Shown here: positions 35,678 through 45,738 of the stretch, piece after piece
Layout: each line of letters starts with the position of its first letter
How positions within the stretch are numbered: the stretch's first letter is position 1
Source of the DNA: Agrobacterium vitis
GTDB taxonomy: Bacteria > Pseudomonadota > Alphaproteobacteria > Rhizobiales > Rhizobiaceae
NCBI RefSeq assembly: GCF_014926405.1
Contig: NZ_JACXXJ020000005.1
Span: 1,245,001 to 1,309,000 of the forward strand
Length of the DNA: 64,000 bases
Reading direction: 5' to 3'
Notes under the pieces: generated by a model
What the model was told of the DNA's origin: nothing
The model's input: only the letters and a program-made list of their open reading frames with translations
Databases searched by the model: none
Made by a program: the position numbers and the translations under genes

Positions 35678-35790
35678 GCATTTCAAGACGTGGTAAGGGT
35701 AAAGGCGGGGCAGGGTGATTAGGTCTCCCACGCCTTTTTATGAAGGAACTAAAACTCCCCCGAAGGTGGAGGTCTATTTATTCCATAACG

Positions 35791-35819
35791 AAAAACCCGG
35801 CAATCTTTTAATGCCGGGT
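35791..35819 (-). terminator. Intrinsic terminator after the exported hypothetical gene
   Basis: On the minus strand ACCCGGCA / TGCCGGGT with a 9-base loop is followed by TTTTT. It lies 32 bp beyond the stop of the gene at 35851 and also faces the plus-strand ureohydrolase. Confidence 0.8.
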
Positions 35820-35850
35820 CTGGAAACTGTTACCGCCACGGAAGGCCGGT

Positions 35851-36399
35851 TTATTTCTTGATCGAGCCAACGGCCAACTGGTCAACCTGGCGATTGAGCC
35901 GCAAACCAATAACCGGGATCATCCGGTCTTCGACCTTGACGGAAATGGTGACGTTCATGGCCTTTTCGTCTTCGATGCTGGCGACCATGGCACCGTTCAG
36001 TTTGGCGCGGTTAATACCCATGACCACTTTATCGCCATTCACCTGGCCGGAGATGATGTCGAGGCCTTTGCCTTCGGCGCCGTCGAGGAACTGGCCGCTA
36101 TAGGCGCCGCCCTTCATTGAAATCACGGCATTCATCGGTTGGGAAAACACGCCGACCCGGCACGTCCCGCCCAGCTTGATGCCAGCCTCTGCACCTTCGA
36201 CAGGCTCACCCGTCAGATTGCAGTTGAATTTTGTACCCTTGTACTTTCCAGCGACGATTTCGCCCGGTCCGCTCCAGACGCCGGAAACGGATTCGAAGAA
36301 CTGGCGATCCTTCTGGGCTGCATCAGCAACGCCTGCCGGAAGGGCAATGGCGCAGGCAACGGCAAAACTGCCGAGTAGCAAAGAGAAACGGTGCGGCAT
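35851..36399 (-). CDS. Exported hypothetical protein
   Basis: A 182-residue protein with a Sec signal peptide (basic start, hydrophobic core, cleavage near GVADAA, residue 27). The mature part is one domain with repeated glycine-rich strands: GVWSGPGEIVAGKYKG, FNCNLTGEP, GGTCRVGVFS, MKGGAYSGQFLDG, with two cysteines that could form a disulfide. It may be a small beta-barrel lipocalin-like fold, but that is speculation. I do not recognise the function. Monocistronic with its own terminator. Confidence 0.8.
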   Translation of the reverse strand: MPHRFSLLLGSFAVACAIALPAGVADAAQKDRQFFESVSGVWSGPGEIVAGKYKGTKFNCNLTGEPVEGAEAGIKLGGTCRVGVFSQPMNAVISMKGGAYSGQFLDGAEGKGLDIISGQVNGDKVVMGINRAKLNGAMVASIEDEKAMNVTISVKVEDRMIPVIGLRLNRQVDQLAVGSIKK

Positions 36400-36551
36400 C
36401 GGCTTTCCTTGGCGTAATCGACGAACACTTGTTGGCTGATTTATAGTGCAAGGATGGTTAATATTTCCTTAGTCGTTATGGTCTCAATGCGGTTTGCGCT
36501 CTTTATCCCACACGAGATCTCTTGAAGGGTATTTTGCGGAATTTGTAATTT

Positions 36552-37649
36552 TTACAAGGCCTTGCCGTCGGGATTGATGGCGGGTTTCAGCGCTGGCATA
36601 AAGTCTCCAATGCCTGGACGTCTTAACGCTTTGAACTCCAGGGGTCGGCAGATGTCCATGGCGGCAATACCGATTCTCGCCGTCATCAACCCGTTGATCA
36701 CCCCTTCACCAAGCCTTGCTGACAGCCGGGAGGCAAGGCCGTGACCCAGAACTTGCTGAGCAAGGCCATCGCCGATGGCAATCGAGCCGGTCACGGCCAG
36801 ATGGGCGAAGACATCGCGCAAGAGCCGCAGCATGCCGATGGAGCCGGGGCGGCCACCGTAAAGTTCCGCCATGGCGCGCACCAGGCGCACCACTTCAAAC
36901 AGCACATAGGCAAGGTCCACAAGGGCGCGCGGGCTGACGGCTGTGACCACCGAAACCCGCTTTGACGCGTTGATAATCAGGCTGCGGGCCTTGGCATCCA
37001 GAGGCGCCAGCAATTCCCGCTCGGCCAAGGCAATCAGATGTGGTGCATCGATAATGTCGTTTTCGGCGGCTTTCAGCACGCTCCTACCCCGGGCGGTTTC
37101 CGCCCGGTGCTGGGTCAGATCCTCGACGTCCTTGACCAGTTTGCGCGCTTCGCTGGCCGTACCCTGCAAGGAAAGTGTGCTGGCACGCTGTTTGATTGCC
37201 TGCACGGCATTCAGCCGGTAAATGCCAGCCAGCTCTCGGATCACCACGACTGTCAGCGCCAATAGGCCGATGCCCAGCAAGGTCAGCGCGGTGTAGCCAA
37301 GCCAATCGGCCCGGGTGAAAAGATCACGGATCAGGTCATCGATCCAGAGACCGATCGCGAAGGAGGCAAGCGCGCCGAATGCTGCACCGGCAATCTTGCC
37401 GAACGAGAAGCGGCGCTTGGCGGGTCTTGCAATTGGCACGATGGCCTCGTCTTCGCTCAAGCCTGCCAGGAACGGGTCTTCAGCATCGGGCGTGATCGTT
37501 ACATTGGCGTCGAAGCTTTTCGGCGCGCGTCTTTGCGGCTCCGGCGCCTCGACAAAAGGCGGGCGGGCAGGGGAGGAAGATGGTTCCTCTAGCGAAAAGG
37601 CCGCAGGCCGGCGTGGCATCGGGCGTTGATCTTCTGGTGTCTTGCTCAT
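36552..37649 (-). CDS. YcjF-family (UPF0283) membrane protein
   Basis: A 365-residue protein of the YcjF/UPF0283 family. A proline-rich, probably disordered N-terminus (to about 80) precedes two transmembrane helices (about 87-105 and 117-140), then the C-terminal domain containing QGTASEARKLVKDVEDL and SPRALVDLAYVLFE. Its gene is translationally coupled to the ycjX gene upstream (ATGA overlap), an arrangement conserved from Escherichia to rhizobia and associated with stress response; the biochemical role is not established. Confidence 0.87.
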   Translation of the reverse strand: MSKTPEDQRPMPRRPAAFSLEEPSSSPARPPFVEAPEPQRRAPKSFDANVTITPDAEDPFLAGLSEDEAIVPIARPAKRRFSFGKIAGAAFGALASFAIGLWIDDLIRDLFTRADWLGYTALTLLGIGLLALTVVVIRELAGIYRLNAVQAIKQRASTLSLQGTASEARKLVKDVEDLTQHRAETARGRSVLKAAENDIIDAPHLIALAERELLAPLDAKARSLIINASKRVSVVTAVSPRALVDLAYVLFEVVRLVRAMAELYGGRPGSIGMLRLLRDVFAHLAVTGSIAIGDGLAQQVLGHGLASRLSARLGEGVINGLMTARIGIAAMDICRPLEFKALRRPGIGDFMPALKPAINPDGKAL

Positions 37650-39103
37650 GCCAGACGGTCTCCGAGGAGAAATTGAAGGGCGCGGTCGAGCCTTATATGC
37701 GGAATGGACAGCTTGATGCCGCCGCCTGTTTCGTCCAGTTCCGGCGGGCGAAACCTGATTATGTTGAGATCCGGCCCGGTGTCTTTTCCGGATTTTGGCG
37801 TTTGAAACAGGCTTTCGATATTATCCGGCAGGTCGCCAGGAAAAACCGCTGTCCTGCGGTTGCCATCGAATCGCTCACCGCCGATGGTTTCGCCCTGCAT
37901 GGGCGTGCCGACCACGACCGGCAGCAAATGGCCATCCTGCTTGACGGTTGCTTCCCGCGTTGCCCGCACCGAGGCCAGGGCAACCACTTCGATGCCCGCG
38001 CCCGCCATGCCGATAGAGGTGATGGCCCCATCAACCAGCCGCCTGGTGACGGCCTGCAATTGCTCATGGCTTTCATGGTGCAGATGATCGGCCTTGGTGG
38101 CGGCCACCAGAACCTTGTCGATCCGTCGTCCAAGCAGGCCCCGCAGCCAACTGGAACTGCCGGGGCGAAAGCAGGTCAGCACATCGGCCAGCGCCCGCTC
38201 CAGGTCCTGCACCGCTTCCGGTCCGCGATTGATGGCCTGAAGCGCATCCACAAGAACGATTTGTCGATCGAGGCGGGCGAAATGTTCACGGAAGAACGGT
38301 TTGACCACCACGCTTTTATAGGATTCGTAGCGGCGCTCCATCATCGCTCGCAGCGAACCCCGGATAATCTTTGTGTCGGGCTTCAACGCCAGGGGCGCAA
38401 AGGTCAGCGCTGGCGATCCGTCAAGATCGCCCGGCATCAGGAATCGGCCAGGCGGTAGCGTCGAAAGCGACCGCTCGTCGGCCTTGCAGGCTTTCAGATA
38501 GTCGGCAAAGGCCTCCGCCAATTGGCGGGCTGTGGTTTCATCGGCGGGCGCATCCGGATCGACCCGGCTTGCCAATCCCAGCCAACGCGCCGACAATTCC
38601 TTGCGGATGCCGGTCTGGGCCAGCTCCACGGTGTTGCGGCTGAAGGTCTCGTAATCCTGAGCGAGAAGCGGCAGATCCAGCAGCCATTCACCCGGATAAT
38701 CGACGATATCGATGGCCAGTTTACCGGAGGAAAATATCCGGCCCCAGCTGCTGGCGCTCTGATATTCCACCACCAGCCGCAGTTCTGAAATGGCCCGGGT
38801 AGAGCCCGGCCAGACCCGATCGCGGACCAGAGCGCGAATATGGTCTTCATATTGAAAGCGCGGTACGGCGTCATCCGGCTGTGGCTCCAAAGTGACACGG
38901 GAAATCCGGCCTGATTGCAGCGGCTCGAACAAGGGCAGGCGGCCACCATTCAGCAGATTATGGACCAGTGAGGAGATGAAGACGGTTTTGCCGGCCCGCG
39001 ACAGGCCCGTGACCCCGAGACGGATCGTTGGATACAGCAGGTTCGAGGCCCGGTCGGCAAGATTGTCGAGCGCGATGCGGGTCTCGTCGGTAAAACTGGT
39101 CAT
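37646..39103 (-). CDS. YcjX-family P-loop NTPase (DUF463)
   Basis: A 485-residue nucleotide-binding protein of the YcjX family. Walker A is GLSRAGKTVFISSLV near residues 20-33, with a later DYPGEWLLDLPLL near 140 acting as a Walker B-like region, VLVAATKADHLHHE near 340 resembling a GTPase NKxD-like motif (here TKAD), and a C-terminal IRFRPPELDETG. The ATG at 39103 was chosen because upstream residues do not fit the family; its ribosome-binding site is weak. Partner of the YcjF protein. Confidence 0.87.
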   Translation of the reverse strand: MTSFTDETRIALDNLADRASNLLYPTIRLGVTGLSRAGKTVFISSLVHNLLNGGRLPLFEPLQSGRISRVTLEPQPDDAVPRFQYEDHIRALVRDRVWPGSTRAISELRLVVEYQSASSWGRIFSSGKLAIDIVDYPGEWLLDLPLLAQDYETFSRNTVELAQTGIRKELSARWLGLASRVDPDAPADETTARQLAEAFADYLKACKADERSLSTLPPGRFLMPGDLDGSPALTFAPLALKPDTKIIRGSLRAMMERRYESYKSVVVKPFFREHFARLDRQIVLVDALQAINRGPEAVQDLERALADVLTCFRPGSSSWLRGLLGRRIDKVLVAATKADHLHHESHEQLQAVTRRLVDGAITSIGMAGAGIEVVALASVRATREATVKQDGHLLPVVVGTPMQGETIGGERFDGNRRTAVFPGDLPDNIESLFQTPKSGKDTGPDLNIIRFRPPELDETGGGIKLSIPHIRLDRALQFLLGDRLA

Positions 39104-39254
39104 GGATGGCGGCACTGGGCAATGGTCCTGTTGTTTGCCTGCATATAGGGTATGCGCCAGCGGATTGAAGGCTTGGGTCGAAGACCAATGCGTCATGATC
39201 GCTTGCGCCCCTGCTATGTGCGCCTTTGCCCCATCCGCTTTTTGTAGCCACCCC

Positions 39255-39755
39255 TCAGGGCTGAAGAAAGTCCACCAACTGCCACCGGCTTGGGGTGTCT
39301 GCTGCGTCGATAATCGCCAGTCCGCCCGCCGGGTAGCCCTGCGGAATGGTGCTGGCCAACGCCTGTTCGCCGATCAGCACATGCAGACATTCCTCGATTG
39401 CCGGATTATGGCCGATCAGCATGATCGACCCCTGCGGGGAAGAGGAGCGTAGGATTTCCAGATAGGTCTCGGCACCGCCATTATAAAGCGCATCGACATA
39501 GCGGATTTCCACATCCTCTGCGCACATGCTGCGGCGCACGGCATCCGCCGTCTGACGGCATCTGACAGCCGTCGAACAGATCACCAGATCGGGGCGATAA
39601 CCTTTGTCGGCAGCCATATCGGTTATCATCTCGGCATGCGCGTAACCCGTATTGCTCAAGGGCCTGTCGAAATCCTTTTGCCCGGCCCCAGGCCAATCGG
39701 CGGCGGCATGCCGCATGAGATAGACCCGGAAAGGTTTGGAGACGGTGACGGTCAT
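39255..39755 (-). CDS. sixA: SixA-like histidine phosphatase
   Basis: A 166-residue member of the histidine phosphatase superfamily. The catalytic RHG-type motif is LMRHAAADWPG near residues 13-23, with a late His in MLIGHNPAIEE near 118. SixA removes phosphate from phosphohistidine domains of the ArcB/PTS type; the target here is unknown. The first residues are TVTVSKPFRV. It is followed, about 150 bp away, by ycjX on the same strand. Confidence 0.85.
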   Translation of the reverse strand: MTVTVSKPFRVYLMRHAAADWPGAGQKDFDRPLSNTGYAHAEMITDMAADKGYRPDLVICSTAVRCRQTADAVRRSMCAEDVEIRYVDALYNGGAETYLEILRSSSPQGSIMLIGHNPAIEECLHVLIGEQALASTIPQGYPAGGLAIIDAADTPSRWQLVDFLQP

Positions 39756-40051
39756 GCAGATGGTGTCCGTTGGATCGAAGCCTTACCTATCCCGCCAGTT
39801 CATGCGGCGTCAACAGGATGGGTTGTAGCGTCTGGAAGAGGTATGTGACCCGGCTGGAGACGCTGGGTGTAAACCTTTGTCAAGGGGTTCTGCGACAAAT
39901 AAGCCACACGAAGGAAAAACGATGAAAAAATAGTCCTTTAGCTGATTTTTGTAACAGATTTAAAAATCAAGGAAAGCCTTGAGTAAGGCTTGAATGCGAC
40001 CTTTTCAAAGTATATACGTCCGCCATTGAGATGTTCTTCAGGAGAATCGCG

Positions 40052-40471
40052 TTGAGTGAGAAGATCAATCTTAGCGACTATGTGCTCTCGGATGACGACG
40101 AGTTCATGAACGCGAACCAGCGAGCTTATTTTCGCGCCAAGTTGATTGCTTGGAAAAATGACATTCTGCGGGAGGCAAGGGAAACCCTCGGCCATCTCGC
40201 GGAAGAGAGTGCCAATCACCCTGACCTGGCGGACCGGGCGTCTTCGGAAACCGACCGCGCAATCGAGCTTCGGGCGCGTGACCGGCAGCGCAAGCTGATC
40301 TCCAAGATCGATGCTGCATTGCAACGGATCGACGATGGCACCTACGGCTATTGCGAGGAAACCGGCGAGCCAATCGGCTTGAAGCGCCTCGACGCCCGCC
40401 CGATCGCGACCCTGTCGATCGAAGCGCAGGAACGCCACGAGCGACGCGAAAAAGTCTATCGCGACGAATAG
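40052..40471 (+). CDS. dksA: DksA family RNA polymerase-binding protein, zinc-finger-less type
   Basis: A 139-residue secondary-channel regulator of RNA polymerase that works with ppGpp. A coiled coil spans about residues 20-75. The C-terminal globular region reads YGYCEETGEPIGLKRLDARP then ATLSIEAQE: of the four zinc cysteines of E. coli DksA only the first remains (the others are T, S and A). This resembles the Cys-poor DksA types. I chose TTG at 40052, 6 bases after AGGAGA; ATG 40031 would add seven residues ahead of the ribosome-binding site. Confidence 0.9.
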   Translation: MSEKINLSDYVLSDDDEFMNANQRAYFRAKLIAWKNDILREARETLGHLAEESANHPDLADRASSETDRAIELRARDRQRKLISKIDAALQRIDDGTYGYCEETGEPIGLKRLDARPIATLSIEAQERHERREKVYRDE

Positions 40472-40911
40472 ACCAAAAATAGTCAGCGCAGCGTTCGGAA
40501 GAAAAAGCACGCAGTGATTGTGCGTGCGTCTTCTGCGCAGAGAAGCATGACTAAGCGCAAGCGTACCGTAGCCGTAAGAGCGCTCTGAAACCCATAACGC
40601 CCGCCTATGCGGCTGTTTTTAGAACAGCGTCTTCCGTTTCGGTAGCCTGTTGGAGATTTTCCAGATCATCGTTAGTCGATGCAAAATCCTTTTGCATGAG
40701 CCTGTCCGCCACCGTGGTCTGTTGAGGCACACGGCAGCGGAGTCGATTATGTATGAAATGCCCCTGGGATATTATGCGTATTAATTCATATAGACGTTAG
40801 CCCCTCTTTATAGGGTGTCAGGGGCCAACTATCCTTGATGCGGTTATCTTTCGGAAAAATCTGGTTTCACCTTTCGAAAGGCGAACTCTAATTCTTGTCG
40901 TAAGGCGAACT
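40472..40911. other. Intergenic region after dksA
   Basis: About 440 bp between convergent genes. A small hairpin (40507-40527, GCACGCA/TGCGTGC) may end dksA transcripts. The far end holds the 24-bp tandem repeat. No gene is seen. Confidence 0.5.
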
Positions 40912-40921
40912 CTAATTCTTG
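40878..40921. repeat. 24-bp tandem duplication at the 3' end of the FliO-like gene
   Basis: AAGGCGAACTCTAATTCTTG occurs at 40878-40897 and again at 40902-40921, separated by TCGT. The second copy contains the last codons and the stop of the minus-strand gene, so the first copy is a duplicated gene end lying downstream of the stop. Confidence 0.85.
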
Positions 40922-42393
40922 CGCGGAGCGCCCATTTCACCGAAAATCCGGGCGATTTCGTCCTGCAAATTGCCGTCCTTCGGTGCGGGGTCGGATGTCA
41001 CTGTGGCTTGAGGATTGGCACCGGGCGGCATTCTGAGAGGCGCAATGGCGCGGGCAACCGGTGGTTCAACGGTTGGTTTTGGACGCGCCGCTGGCTGGGT
41101 CAGAATTTCGCCGTCGAGGATCTTTTCAAATTCACTTTTCAGAGTGTCGAGGTCCGGCCCGGAATCTTCCTGCGGGGTTTTCTCGGCATTAGGCTCAGGT
41201 GACAGGTCGATCTCGTCGGGCGGGGTCGGCCTCTTGTAGCGATCTGCGGAAAAAGGTTCGACCCGTGCTTTCAATACCCGTTCGCGCGCAGCATCCAGCA
41301 ACACGCTGGCCTCCTGAGGGGATGTCGTCGCGGGAGCAACCCGAGGCTCGGAAACTGGCATCGACACGTCGGCGGGCTTGCTCGGCATCATGGGCGGCTC
41401 AACGTCCGGTGCGGTGTCAGCTGGTGCCTCGTTGCGACCAGCGCTCGATGGCGGGCTGATAACCGGCGCCGCAGAATGTCGCGGCGACGAAACACCGGTC
41501 ACAGGCTCGGCGTTGATGGTCTCGGTTGACCGCGGCTCGGCTCTGACATTTGACGCCATCGGAATTTCCGGGGCTGCCACCGTAGACACAGGTTCCGGGG
41601 CTGCTTGCCGGTTCTCGGCCTGCGCTGCCGCCTGAGTGACTGGAGCCTTTGTTGATTGAGCCTGCGGTGTTTGAGCCTGCTCTGGCGTAATCTGGGGGGG
41701 GGCGGGTTGCGGCGGGCGTTCAACGCTCTGTGGACGCTGGATATTGTCTTCAGGTGTGGGCTTTAGCGCGGCGGGGGCCTGCACAGGTTTTTGCCCAGCA
41801 GGCTGCGGGGCAGGCGGTGCGGGCATTGCCTGGACGGCTGTGGATAGGGTCTCCTGAGTCGGAGCCGCCGCAACCGGTCTCGCAACTGGCTTCTGAGGCT
41901 GTGCAGAGACTGGTTGCGGACGCGGCTCCTGCCGTGTCGGTTGGGTTTCCAGTCGTGAGGGCGGTGTCTGCAACGCGGCTTGCGTCGCCGGTTCGGTTTG
42001 CTTGGCTTGGCGGGAGGCAAGAGCAGCCAATTCCTGAGCCTTGAGGAGCTCCTGGTTCCTGGCAAGTGCCTCATTGGCGGCAAGCTCCCCGGCCAGATAG
42101 GCCTTAGGCTCGCCAATGCCGCTTTCGACCACGATATCAGTCGGGCCGCCGATCAGGATGAGATGCTCGATATTGTCGCGGCGAATCAACACCAGTCGGC
42201 GGCGAGCATCCACGGCGGCGGCATCCAGCACCTGCAAGCGTGGTTGGCGATTGCGCCCACCACGCACGAAGGGCGACGGCGCCCGGTTTTTCAGGATCCA
42301 CAATATCACGACCAGCACGGCGAGGGCGAGAAACACCCCACCGGCGGCGATCAGGAAGCGGCTGCCATAGGCGTTGAGAATATCGTCCATCAT
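40912..42393 (-). CDS. FliO-like single-pass membrane protein with long Pro/Gln/Ala-rich tail
   Basis: About 493 residues. Residues 10-35 form one transmembrane helix, followed by RQPRLQVLDAAAVDARRRLVLIRRDN and LILIGGPTDIVVE, the cytoplasmic pattern of FliO, a flagellar export component. The remaining 350 residues are low-complexity (proline, glutamine, alanine) and probably disordered, ending with a short ordered patch around FEKILDGEI. I start at ATG 42393 (MMDDILNAYG; GGAG 9 bp before). It lies far from any flagellar operon here, so a flagellar role is not certain. Confidence 0.7.
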   Translation of the reverse strand: MMDDILNAYGSRFLIAAGGVFLALAVLVVILWILKNRAPSPFVRGGRNRQPRLQVLDAAAVDARRRLVLIRRDNIEHLILIGGPTDIVVESGIGEPKAYLAGELAANEALARNQELLKAQELAALASRQAKQTEPATQAALQTPPSRLETQPTRQEPRPQPVSAQPQKPVARPVAAAPTQETLSTAVQAMPAPPAPQPAGQKPVQAPAALKPTPEDNIQRPQSVERPPQPAPPQITPEQAQTPQAQSTKAPVTQAAAQAENRQAAPEPVSTVAAPEIPMASNVRAEPRSTETINAEPVTGVSSPRHSAAPVISPPSSAGRNEAPADTAPDVEPPMMPSKPADVSMPVSEPRVAPATTSPQEASVLLDAARERVLKARVEPFSADRYKRPTPPDEIDLSPEPNAEKTPQEDSGPDLDTLKSEFEKILDGEILTQPAARPKPTVEPPVARAIAPLRMPPGANPQATVTSDPAPKDGNLQDEIARIFGEMGAPRKN

Positions 42394-42835
42394 GGTGGCT
42401 GTCTCCGTCCGAGTATCGGTGGTCATTCAACGCAATTTTCGTCTTTGCCTTTGAAAAACGAGGCAAAGCTATACGGGCTCTATATGGCGCATCGCACCAT
42501 GGCCAAGCAAGCTCCGGCATTTATTCCCTGCCTATTTATTGCGATTGCCCACGAAGTGAAGGGGTAAGGTGCCGAAGATCTGCGCCAGATTGCGCCTGAG
42601 AGTGTGGGATTGGCTGTGAATGGTCGGCAATGGTGGCCTTGCTGCGCTTTTTGCTGACCATTCAAGTTGGTAAAGATGTTGCTAACCGTGATTCCCGGCA
42701 ATGGCGACGGGACAGGCCGTGCGAGACCAGCTATCGTGGTGGCAATGCTGCCGGCTGACAAAGCACCGGATGGATAAGGTGCCGGGTGACAAGGCGCCGG
42801 ATAACAAGGCAAATGAACGCCGAGATGAGGACCGA
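42394..42835. other. Divergent intergenic region between the FliO-like gene and cckA
   Basis: About 440 bp that must hold both promoters. Just before cckA is a short run of imperfect repeats (GATAAGGTGCCGG, GTGACAAGGCGCCGG, ATAACAAGGC, about 42774-42810). No gene seen; a longer upstream cckA reading is rejected on its ribosome-binding site. Confidence 0.5.
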
Positions 42836-45454
42836 ATGACAAACCAGCAGCAGACAGACGAAAGCGTAGGCCCGCTGGTGGATCGCAGGCCGAGTAGCGG
42901 GGCCGCGTTTCGCATCGTCATCCTGGCCTTTGTTCTGCTGGCTGCCGCCGCCGCCTTCGTGGTCTTCAAAAACTCGCTGGATAACCAGATCGTGCTGGGG
43001 GTGCTCGGCGTCCTGGCCATTGTTGGTATTTTCTTCCTCGTCTCGGCGATCATCGGTTTTATCGAAGTCATGCCGCAGACGCCCTCGGACGGTCTGGGCC
43101 GCGCCTTCCTCGACAGCCAGAGTGAGGGAACGCTGGTCACCGATCCGCGTGGGCACATTATCTATGCCAATGCCGCCTATGGCCGGATGACCGGCGTACG
43201 CAGGGCAACAGATGTACAGACGCTGGAAGCGCTGTTGTCTCGCCATCGCGAGGCTGGTGAAGCACTTTACCGGCTGATCAACGGCTTGCGCGAGGACCGG
43301 GACGGGCAGGAGGAATTTCGGCTGCTGAAGCCGCTCGGACCGTTTTCAGACAATGGTTCCGGCGCGCATTGGTACCGGTTGCGGGCTCGCCGTCTGGTGG
43401 AAAAGGGGCCGCATAAAGGCCTTCAGATCTGGCAGATTGCCGATATCACCGCCGACCGTGACGACCAGGAGCGGTTTTTCAAGGAATTACAGAACGCGAT
43501 CGATTACCTCGATCATGCGCCAGCCGGCTTCTTTTCGGCTGGCCGCAAGGGCGAGATCTTCTATCTGAACGCCACCCTGTCGGAATGGCTCGGCATCGAT
43601 CTCACGCAATTTTCGCCAGGCGCCATCTACCTCAAGGACCTGGTTGCGGGCGAGGGCATGGCGCTTATCCAGTCGGTACAGGCCGAACCAGGCCTGTCGA
43701 AGACCGCGACTCTCGATCTCGACCTGCGCCGGGCTGATGGCCGCAGTTTTCCCGCCCGCCTTGTCCATAGGGTTCGTTCGGCCCGCGATGGCGCGCCGGG
43801 GGAGAGTCGGACGATCGTGCTGGCCCGTCAGGAAGTCATTGCTGGTGACCGTTCGGATTCCTCGGCCTCCATGCGCTTTACCCGGTTTTTCAACAATACG
43901 CCGATGGCAATTGCCTCGGTGGACGGGCAGGGGCGCATCCTGCGCACCAATGCGCCTTTCCTGAAATTCTTTTCCGATGTCGTTTCCCGTGATGATATCG
44001 ACCGCAAGATCCGGCTGGATGCCGTCCTGCATGATAATGAGCGTCCGGTTTTCGCCGAGGCGCTGTCGCAGGCGCGCGACCGGCAGGTAGACATTGCACC
44101 AATTGATTCGCGCCATCCGCTGGATGACATGCGTCATTTCCGGTTCTACGTGAACGCGGTCATCGACCAGAGTGACGAGGCGCCTGAAGAGGCGGCCATC
44201 GTTTACGCGGTTGACGTCACGGACCAGAAGGCGCTGGAAACCCAGATGGCCCAGACGCAGAAGATGAATGCTGTCGGCACGCTGGCCGGGGGCATCGCCC
44301 ATGACTTCAACAATGTTCTGACCGCCATTCTTCTGTCCTCCGACCATCTCCTGCTTCAGGCGCGACCTTCGGATTCGAGTTTTGCCGATCTGATGGAAAT
44401 CAAGCGCAATGCCAATCGCGCCGCCGTTCTAGTGCGACAATTGCTGGCCTTTTCTCGCAAGCAGACCATGCGCCCGACGGTGCTGAACCTGACCGATGTG
44501 ATCGGCGACCTGCGCATGCTGGTCGACCGGCTGATCTCAGGCACCAATGTCAAGCTGCATGTGGATTACGGACGGGATCTTTGGCCGGTCAAGGCGGATC
44601 TCTCTCAATTCGAACAGGTGCTGATCAATCTCTGCGTCAATGCTCGCGATGCCATGCCGCAAGGCGGCAATATTACCATCAGCACTCGCAATGTCACCGG
44701 TGTCGAAGCGGCCGCCTATAATCACCGCGGCCTGCCGCATGAGGATTTTGTGTTGATCGAAGTGGCCGACAGGGGCACCGGCATCGCGCCTGAGATCCTC
44801 GACAAGATCTTCGAGCCGTTCTTTACCACCAAGGATGTCGGCAAAGGGACCGGGCTTGGACTTGCCATGGTTTATGGCATCGTCAAACAGTCCGGCGGCT
44901 ATATCTATCTGGAATCGGAGGTTGGCGAAGGCACGACATTCCGGATTTTCCTGCCGCGCCATATTGTCGAGCCAGTGGTGATCGATGCGACCCTTGCACC
45001 TGGCGCGCAAGCCCAGCAGGGCAATGGCCGGGTTCTGGCTGCGTCCGAGTCCGAAAACTCCAAGGAGCCAGACGACCTGACAGGCAAATCCGCCGTGGTT
45101 CTGCTGGTGGAGGACGAGGACGCCGTGCGGCGCGGCGGCAAACGCATGCTGGAAACCAGGGGCTATACGGTCCACGAGGCCTGTTCCGGCGTCGAGGCGC
45201 TGGAAATCATGGAGGAACTGGAAGGCAAGGTCGATATTGTCGTTTCCGACGTGGTGATGCCGGAAATGGATGGCCCGTCGCTGTTGAAGGAATTGCGCAA
45301 GACCTATCCGGATATGAAATTCATCTTCGTTTCTGGCTATGCCGAGGATGCATTTGCGCGAAACCTGCCTGCGGATGCCAAGTTCGGATTCCTGCCGAAG
45401 CCCTTCTCCCTCAAGCAATTGGCCATCGCCGTTCGCGAAATGCTGGATGCCTGA
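42836..45454 (+). CDS. cckA: Hybrid sensor histidine kinase CckA
   Basis: The master cell-cycle kinase of alphaproteobacteria, which phosphorylates CtrA and CpdR through ChpT. The 872 residues comprise two transmembrane helices (about 25-45 and 50-70), PAS domains between about 90 and 460, a HisKA domain with [15 protein letters not shown] (His near 488), an HATPase with [10 protein letters not shown] and [10 protein letters not shown], and a C-terminal receiver with Asp in [17 protein letters not shown] 42836 has GAGG 5 bp before it, much better than upstream starts. Confidence 0.96.
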   Translation: MTNQQQTDESVGPLVDRRPSSGAAFRIVILAFVLLAAAAAFVVFKNSLDNQIVLGVLGVLAIVGIFFLVSAIIGFIEVMPQTPSDGLGRAFLDSQSEGTLVTDPRGHIIYANAAYGRMTGVRRATDVQTLEALLSRHREAGEALYRLINGLREDRDGQEEFRLLKPLGPFSDNGSGAHWYRLRARRLVEKGPHKGLQIWQIADITADRDDQERFFKELQNAIDYLDHAPAGFFSAGRKGEIFYLNATLSEWLGIDLTQFSPGAIYLKDLVAGEGMALIQSVQAEPGLSKTATLDLDLRRADGRSFPARLVHRVRSARDGAPGESRTIVLARQEVIAGDRSDSSASMRFTRFFNNTPMAIASVDGQGRILRTNAPFLKFFSDVVSRDDIDRKIRLDAVLHDNERPVFAEALSQARDRQVDIAPIDSRHPLDDMRHFRFYVNAVIDQSDEAPEEAAIVYAVDVTDQKALETQMAQTQKMNAVGTLAGGIAHDFNNVLTAILLSSDHLLLQARPSDSSFADLMEIKRNANRAAVLVRQLLAFSRKQTMRPTVLNLTDVIGDLRMLVDRLISGTNVKLHVDYGRDLWPVKADLSQFEQVLINLCVNARDAMPQGGNITISTRNVTGVEAAAYNHRGLPHEDFVLIEVADRGTGIAPEILDKIFEPFFTTKDVGKGTGLGLAMVYGIVKQSGGYIYLESEVGEGTTFRIFLPRHIVEPVVIDATLAPGAQAQQGNGRVLAASESENSKEPDDLTGKSAVVLLVEDEDAVRRGGKRMLETRGYTVHEACSGVEALEIMEELEGKVDIVVSDVVMPEMDGPSLLKELRKTYPDMKFIFVSGYAEDAFARNLPADAKFGFLPKPFSLKQLAIAVREMLDA

Positions 45455-45483
45455 ACCGACTGTAGATTGAAGATAGGAAGATC

Positions 45484-45511
45484 AATCACGCGCTCGATGA
45501 GGCGCGTGATT
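45484..45511 (+). terminator. Inverted repeat after cckA, possible terminator
   Basis: AATCACGCGC and its perfect complement with an 8-base loop lie 30 bp after the cckA stop. No T-tract follows, so it may be a rho-dependent end or merely protect the mRNA. Confidence 0.5.
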
Positions 45512-45738
45512 GTGCGCGGATCGAGAGTTGAACGGCATATTTGGTGTGCCTCTGTTGCTTTAATTAAAAACCTTTATTCATGATAATTATATTCGTGCTT
45601 GTCGCATAGAACACCGCGAAATTGCCTTGAATCGATTTCTATAGAAGGGGCCACTGACCTTGGCTTCGACATCTTTTTTGGATTTGCGAATCGATCACGA
45701 CATATGGTGCCAAGGCTTGAAGAAAAGGTCGTTATTTT

